Assembly: GCF_010550245.1 (NCBI RefSeq)
Contig: NZ_JAAGLU010000012.1
Location: 62,001-126,000, forward strand
From: Streptomyces sp. SID12501
GTDB lineage: Bacteria; Actinomycetota; Actinomycetes; Streptomycetales; Streptomycetaceae
DNA: 64,000 bases
Reading direction: 5' to 3'
Shown here piece after piece: positions 59,874-64,000 of this stretch. The position numbers were made by a program, and so were the translations under genes. The number at the start of each line of letters is the position of its first letter. Positions within the stretch are counted from its first letter, which is position 1. Under the pieces are notes generated by a model. It made no database searches. It saw only the letters and a list, made by a program, of their open reading frames with translations, and was not told the DNA's origin.

Positions 59874-62525
59874 TTATGCCGGGCGCAGCCACACCGTCGC
59901 CAGCGGTGGCAGGGTGACGCGGATGCTGGCCGGGCGGCCGTGCCAGGGCTGGGGGTCCGGTTTCAGGGGGTCCGGGTTGCGGATGTCGGCGCCGCCGTAG
60001 CGGGACGCGTCCGTGTTCAGGGTCTCGTGCCAGGCGGGGACCGTGTCCGGGACGCCGATGCGGTAGTCGTCGCGGACGACCGGGGAGAAGTTGCTGATCG
60101 ACAGAAGAGGGACGCCCTGCGCGTCGTAGCGGACGAAGGCGAAGACGTTGTCCTCCGCCGCGTCCCCGACCAGCCACTCGAAGCCCGACGGGTTCGTGTC
60201 CAGCTGCCAGAGGGCCGGAGTGTCCCGGTACACCGTGTTCAGGTCGCGGACCAGGTCCCGTACGCCCCGGTGGTCGGCCTCGGCCCCGTAGGCGGGGTCG
60301 AGCAGCCACCAGTCGGGGCCATGGACCTCCGACCACTCCGCGCCCTGCGCGAACTCCTGGCCCATGAAGAGGAGTTGCTTGCCTGGATGTGACCACATGA
60401 ACGCCAGGTACGCCCGCTCGGTGGCCCGTTGCTGCCACCAGTCGCCCGGCATCTTCGACACCAGCGATCCCTTGCCGTGGACGACCTCGTCGTGGGAGAT
60501 CGGCAGGACGTAGTTCTCGCTGTACGCGTACACCATGGAGAACGTCATCTCGTGGTGGTGGTGCTTGCGGTGGACCGGGTCGTGCTGGACGTAGCCGAGC
60601 GAGTCGTGCATCCAGCCCATGTTCCACTTCAGCCCGAAGCCCAGGCCGCCGAAACCGCCGGGGCCCGTGTGGTGCGTGGCCCGGGTGACGCCGTCCCACG
60701 CCGTCGACTCCTCGGCGATCGTCACGACCCCCGGGACCCGCCGGTACACCGTGGCGTTCATCTCCTGGAGGAAGACGACCGCGTCCAGGTTCTCGCGGCC
60801 CCCGTGCTCGTTCGGCGTCCACTGGCCGGGCTCACGCGAGTAGTCGAGGTAGAGCATCGAGGCGACCGCGTCGACCCGCAGGCCGTCTATGTGGAACTCC
60901 TCGCACCAGTAAACGGCGTTCGCCACCAGGAAGTTGCGGACCTCGCGCCTGCCGTAGTCGAACTCCAGGGTGCCCCAGTCGGGGTGGGCGGCACGCAGCG
61001 GGTCCTCGTGCTCGTACAGCGGGTGGCCGTCGAACTCGGCCAACGCCCATTCGTCGCGCGGGAAGTGGGCCGGGACCCAGTCCATCAGTACGCCGATGCC
61101 GGCGCGATGCAGGGCGTCCACCAGGTACTTGAAGTCGTCCGGAGTGCCCAGCCGGGCCGTGGGCGCGTAGAAACCGGTGACCTGGTAGCCCCACGAGCCG
61201 CCGAAGGGGTGCTCCGCCACCGGCATCAGCTCCACGTGCGTGAAGCCCAGGTCCCGTACGTAGGCGGGGAGCTGGTCGGCGAGTTGACGGTACGTCAGGC
61301 CCGGTCGCCAGGACGCCAGATGGAGTTCGTAGATCGACATCGGGGCCTCGTGCGCCGGGGCCTCCGCCCGCCGCGCCAGCCACTGAGCGTCCTCCCACTC
61401 GTAGTGGGAACTGTGCACGATGGACGACGTGTTGGGTGGGATCTCGGTCCGGCGGGCCATCGGGTCCGCGCGCTGTGTCTTCGAGCCGTCCGGGCGCGTG
61501 ATCTCGTACTTGTACAGCTCGCCCTCGCCGACGCCCGGCACGAACAGTTCCCACACTCCGGTGCCGCCCAGCGACCGCATCGGATACGCCGTACCGTCCC
61601 AGAAGTTGAAGCCCCCGGTCACCCGTACCCCGCGCGCGTTGGGCGCCCAGACGGCGAAGCGGGTGCCGGTGACGCCCTGGTGGGTCATCGGCTCGGCGCC
61701 CAGCGCCTTCCACAGCTCCTCGTGCCGGCCCTCGCCGATGAGATGCAGGTCCAGGTCGCCCAGCGCGGGCAGCAGCCGGTACGCGTCCTCGGTCTCCTGC
61801 ACCTGCCCCTCGTACGCGATGACCAGCCGGTACTCCGGGACGCCCCGCAGTGGCAGCGCACCCGAGAAGAACCCGTCGCCGTCGTCGTGCAGCTCGGCCC
61901 GCAGATCCCCGGCCACGACGGTCACCGACCGGGCGTACGGCCGCAGCACCCGGAAAGCGACCCCACCCGGCAGCGCGTGCGCGCCCAGGACGGAGTGCGG
62001 GTCGTGGTGCGTGCCGGCCAGCAGCCGCCCGCGGTCGGAGGCGTCCAGCGCGGGGGAGGGGAGCAGAACGGTCTCCTGCGGAGCGACCTCGACCACCGGT
62101 CGCGGGGCGGACTTCTCCGCCACGGGTACGGGCACAGGTACGGGCTCCGTGACCGGCTCCGGCACCGGCTCCGGTAGGGGCGACGACTCCGTGACCGTCG
62201 ACTGCCCCGGCGCGGGCACGGGCTCCGGCTCCGTCGACTGCTCCGGCACGGGCACCGGCTTTGTCACCGGCACGGGCACCGGCTCAGGCGTCGTGTCCGG
62301 CTTGATCTCCACCTTCTCCGCCACCTTCTCCGCAGCCTCCGCCGCCTTCGCCTTCGCCTCCACCGTCTCTTCCACCTTCTTCTCCAACCCCTTCGTTCCC
62401 TTCTTCGCCCCCTCCTTCGCTGCTTCCCGCGCCGCCTTCTTCGCCGCCTTCTTCCCAGGGTCCTTCTTCGCGGACGTCTTCTTCTTCGGGTGCTTCGAGC
62501 CGCTGGACGGGGAGTGCGGGGTCAC
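59874..62525 (-). CDS. glgB: 1,4-alpha-glucan branching enzyme with long N-terminal extension
   Basis: This 883-residue enzyme introduces alpha-1,6 branches into the glucan made by GlgE. A ~155-residue N-terminal extension is first Lys/Ala-rich and then a Pro-Val-Glu repeat (EPVPVPV). The usual GlgB then follows: ALDASDRGRLLAGTHHDPHSVLGAH, CBM48 domains, the GH13 barrel with WVPAHFPRDEWALAEFDG, the nucleophile in IDGLRVDAVASMLYLDY, the acid Glu in IAEESTAWDGV, and ISHDEVVHGK. The start is the GTG at 62525. The maltokinase gene begins 62 bases upstream in the same direction, matching the glgE-treS-mak-glgB operon order. Confidence 0.95.
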   Translation of the reverse strand: MTPHSPSSGSKHPKKKTSAKKDPGKKAAKKAAREAAKEGAKKGTKGLEKKVEETVEAKAKAAEAAEKVAEKVEIKPDTTPEPVPVPVTKPVPVPEQSTEPEPVPAPGQSTVTESSPLPEPVPEPVTEPVPVPVPVAEKSAPRPVVEVAPQETVLLPSPALDASDRGRLLAGTHHDPHSVLGAHALPGGVAFRVLRPYARSVTVVAGDLRAELHDDGDGFFSGALPLRGVPEYRLVIAYEGQVQETEDAYRLLPALGDLDLHLIGEGRHEELWKALGAEPMTHQGVTGTRFAVWAPNARGVRVTGGFNFWDGTAYPMRSLGGTGVWELFVPGVGEGELYKYEITRPDGSKTQRADPMARRTEIPPNTSSIVHSSHYEWEDAQWLARRAEAPAHEAPMSIYELHLASWRPGLTYRQLADQLPAYVRDLGFTHVELMPVAEHPFGGSWGYQVTGFYAPTARLGTPDDFKYLVDALHRAGIGVLMDWVPAHFPRDEWALAEFDGHPLYEHEDPLRAAHPDWGTLEFDYGRREVRNFLVANAVYWCEEFHIDGLRVDAVASMLYLDYSREPGQWTPNEHGGRENLDAVVFLQEMNATVYRRVPGVVTIAEESTAWDGVTRATHHTGPGGFGGLGFGLKWNMGWMHDSLGYVQHDPVHRKHHHHEMTFSMVYAYSENYVLPISHDEVVHGKGSLVSKMPGDWWQQRATERAYLAFMWSHPGKQLLFMGQEFAQGAEWSEVHGPDWWLLDPAYGAEADHRGVRDLVRDLNTVYRDTPALWQLDTNPSGFEWLVGDAAEDNVFAFVRYDAQGVPLLSISNFSPVVRDDYRIGVPDTVPAWHETLNTDASRYGGADIRNPDPLKPDPQPWHGRPASIRVTLPPLATVWLRPA

Positions 62526-62587
62526 GGGCGGGGGCCTTTCGGAGGTGAGGTAGGGCGAGTGGCGGTGGAGCGGGGTGACGCGGGAGG

Positions 62588-64000
62588 TCAGCCGGGTGCG
62601 GCCAGGCGCTGTACCGCCGACATGGGTACCGGAAGCCAGTCCGGGCGGTGCCGTGCCTCGTACACCACTTCGTACACCGCCTTGTCCGTCTCGTACGCCC
62701 GCAGCAGTACGGGATCGGTACGCGGGTCCCGGCCGGCGGTCTCCGCGTATCCGGCGCAGTACGCGGCCCGGCACAGTGCCGCCCAGCCGGGCGGCCGGGG
62801 GTGGAGCGAGTGGGCCGCGTAGTCGAAGGAGCGGAGCATGCCCGCGATGTCCCGGGCCGGCGGCTGCGGCAGCCGCCGTTCCGCGAGCGGCTTGGACGGC
62901 TCGCCCTCGAAGTCGATCAGCGACCACTCCCCGGACGGCGAACGCAGGCACTGCCCGAGGTGCAGATCGCCGTGGATGCGCTGGGCCGTCCAGGTCCGGC
63001 CCTCGGCGGCGAGGTCGGCCAGTGCCTCGTACGCCGAGCGCAGGCCGGACGCGTACGGGTGGAGGGCCGGTACGGTCTGGACCGCCGCGTCGAGGCGGTC
63101 GATCATGCCGTCGACCAGCGGGCGCAGCTGCGCGTGGCCCAGCGTCACGGTGGGCAGGGCGCGGGCGAGCGCCAGGTGCACCTCGGCGGTGGCCCGCCCG
63201 AGCGCTCGCGCCTCCGCGCTGAAGTCCTCCCCCTTGGCCAGCTCGCGCAACGCCAGTTCCCAGCCGTCGGCGGCACCCCGCACGAAGGGCTGGAGGACGC
63301 CGAGTACGTAACTGTCCTCGGCGTTCAGCTCAGCGTCGGGATCGGTCGTCCCGGTCGCGTCGGTGTGTATCCACGCCACCGGGGCCGGTACCCGGGGGCA
63401 GCCCTCGCGGGCCAGCGCCAGCGGCAGTTCCAGGTCGGGGTTGACGCCCGGTACGACCCGGCGGAGCAGCTTCAGGATGAACGTATCGCCGTAGATGATC
63501 GACGAGTTGGACTGCTCCGCGGTCACCACCCGGGCCACCAGCCCCGCCGGTATCTCGCTCTCGCCGTTGTCCCCGGCCGTGCCCTTGTCGTCCCCGTCCC
63601 CGTGGCGGTCGAAGCGCAGGGCGCCGATCCGGGCCCGGGTCCGCATCGCCTCCAGCAGCACCTCGGCCGGCCGGGCGTCGTACAGGGCGTCGTACACCGT
63701 CCGTCCGGTCAGTGGGCCCCGGTCCACGTGTCCGATCAGCGCGGGCGCCAGCCGGGGGGGCAGCGCCTCGCGCGCGCCTATGAGGAGCTGGTAGCAGTCT
63801 CCGAGGCCCTGCAGCGCGGGCTGATGGGCGCGTACGAGGAGGTGGTACAGGCCGAGCTGTGTGGTGACCGGCAGTAGTTCGGTGGCCGCCACCAGGGAGA
63901 AGTCCGTGACCGGACGTCCCTTGCCGGCGAACCAGCGCTGTCTGGGCAGCCATTCGCGCAGCAGTGGTTCCAGGGACGTGAGGAGGTCGGGACTTGTCGT
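62588..64000 (-). CDS. mak: maltokinase (5' end outside window)
   Basis: The frame is open to the window edge (470 codons seen). Maltokinase (Mak/Pep2) phosphorylates maltose to maltose 1-phosphate, the donor for GlgE. The N-terminal WLPRQRWFAGKGRPV is typical of actinobacterial Mak. RIHGDLHLGQCLRSPSGEWSLIDFEGEPSKPLAERRLPQPPARDIAGM carries the kinase-like catalytic HGD and the metal-binding DFEGEP. It lies just upstream of glgB in the same operon; treS and glgE are expected beyond 64000. Confidence 0.93.
   Translation of the reverse strand, partial: TTSPDLLTSLEPLLREWLPRQRWFAGKGRPVTDFSLVAATELLPVTTQLGLYHLLVRAHQPALQGLGDCYQLLIGAREALPPRLAPALIGHVDRGPLTGRTVYDALYDARPAEVLLEAMRTRARIGALRFDRHGDGDDKGTAGDNGESEIPAGLVARVVTAEQSNSSIIYGDTFILKLLRRVVPGVNPDLELPLALAREGCPRVPAPVAWIHTDATGTTDPDAELNAEDSYVLGVLQPFVRGAADGWELALRELAKGEDFSAEARALGRATAEVHLALARALPTVTLGHAQLRPLVDGMIDRLDAAVQTVPALHPYASGLRSAYEALADLAAEGRTWTAQRIHGDLHLGQCLRSPSGEWSLIDFEGEPSKPLAERRLPQPPARDIAGMLRSFDYAAHSLHPRPPGWAALCRAAYCAGYAETAGRDPRTDPVLLRAYETDKAVYEVVYEARHRPDWLPVPMSAVQRLAAPG

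Overview
The window is high-GC DNA with GTG starts, four-base stop/start overlaps and strong third-position G/C. Its content (WhiJ/AbaA-type regulator triads, DUF6230/DUF6114 operon, the GlgE-pathway genes glgB and mak) points to a Streptomyces chromosome. From memory, the backbone order resembles the SCO5398-SCO5442 core region of S. coelicolor; that is recollection, not a search. I see no rRNA or tRNA gene, no CRISPR array and no transposase.

Region 1 (1-6125): propionate/methylmalonyl-CoA genes (epimerase, thiolase, the mutase chaperone MeaB), then a secreted PepSY protein divergent from an OmpR-type two-component system, and a MarR regulator. Region 2 (6218-15876): three translationally coupled AIM24-family genes, small DUF3817 and MTH1187-family proteins, a two-gene cassette of a membrane GT2 synthase and a GlxA-like radical copper oxidase, MarR and TetR regulators, and a thioredoxin-TPR (YbbN/CnoX-like) protein. 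Region 3 (15877-24291): an exported-protein operon (DUF6230, DUF6114, a Ser/Thr-rich wall protein) and a 1379-residue secreted protein with a long alanine-rich helical middle and a polymorphic-toxin-like C-terminus, followed by a probable immunity gene.

Region 4 (24505-36360): central carbon genes (pyruvate kinase, acetate kinase, phosphotransacetylase, 6-phosphofructokinase) lie between two inverted copies of a WhiJ-like triad (ATP-binding AbaAA-like protein, XRE/DUF5753 regulator, DUF397-like small protein). Region 5 (36380-41677) is the most notable locus: two STAND NTPases (NB-ARC plus near-identical TPRs) flank an MTA/SAH-nucleosidase-like enzyme. The enzyme's C-terminal tail and the N-terminus of the divergent STAND protein share a short motif (YGGDHID..R.....G...AK). 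This is what would be expected of an NLR-effector pair that signals through an amyloid-like or other homotypic motif. The second STAND gene lies directly downstream of the enzyme gene in the +1 frame and has no good start codon.

Region 6 (41708-55908): a sugar ABC importer operon with a DasR-like operator, a CitA/CitB-type two-component system beside the dicarboxylate transporter DctA, a TetR/MFS efflux pair with three palindromic operators, ASCH and SDR proteins, an Lrp regulator, and a MerR-thioredoxin pair with a classic MerR-type promoter. Region 7 (55992-64000): a HelD/HelR-like RNA polymerase-recycling ATPase, a cytochrome P450 that lacks the ExxR motif, and the glgB-mak end of the GlgE alpha-glucan operon, cut by the window edge.
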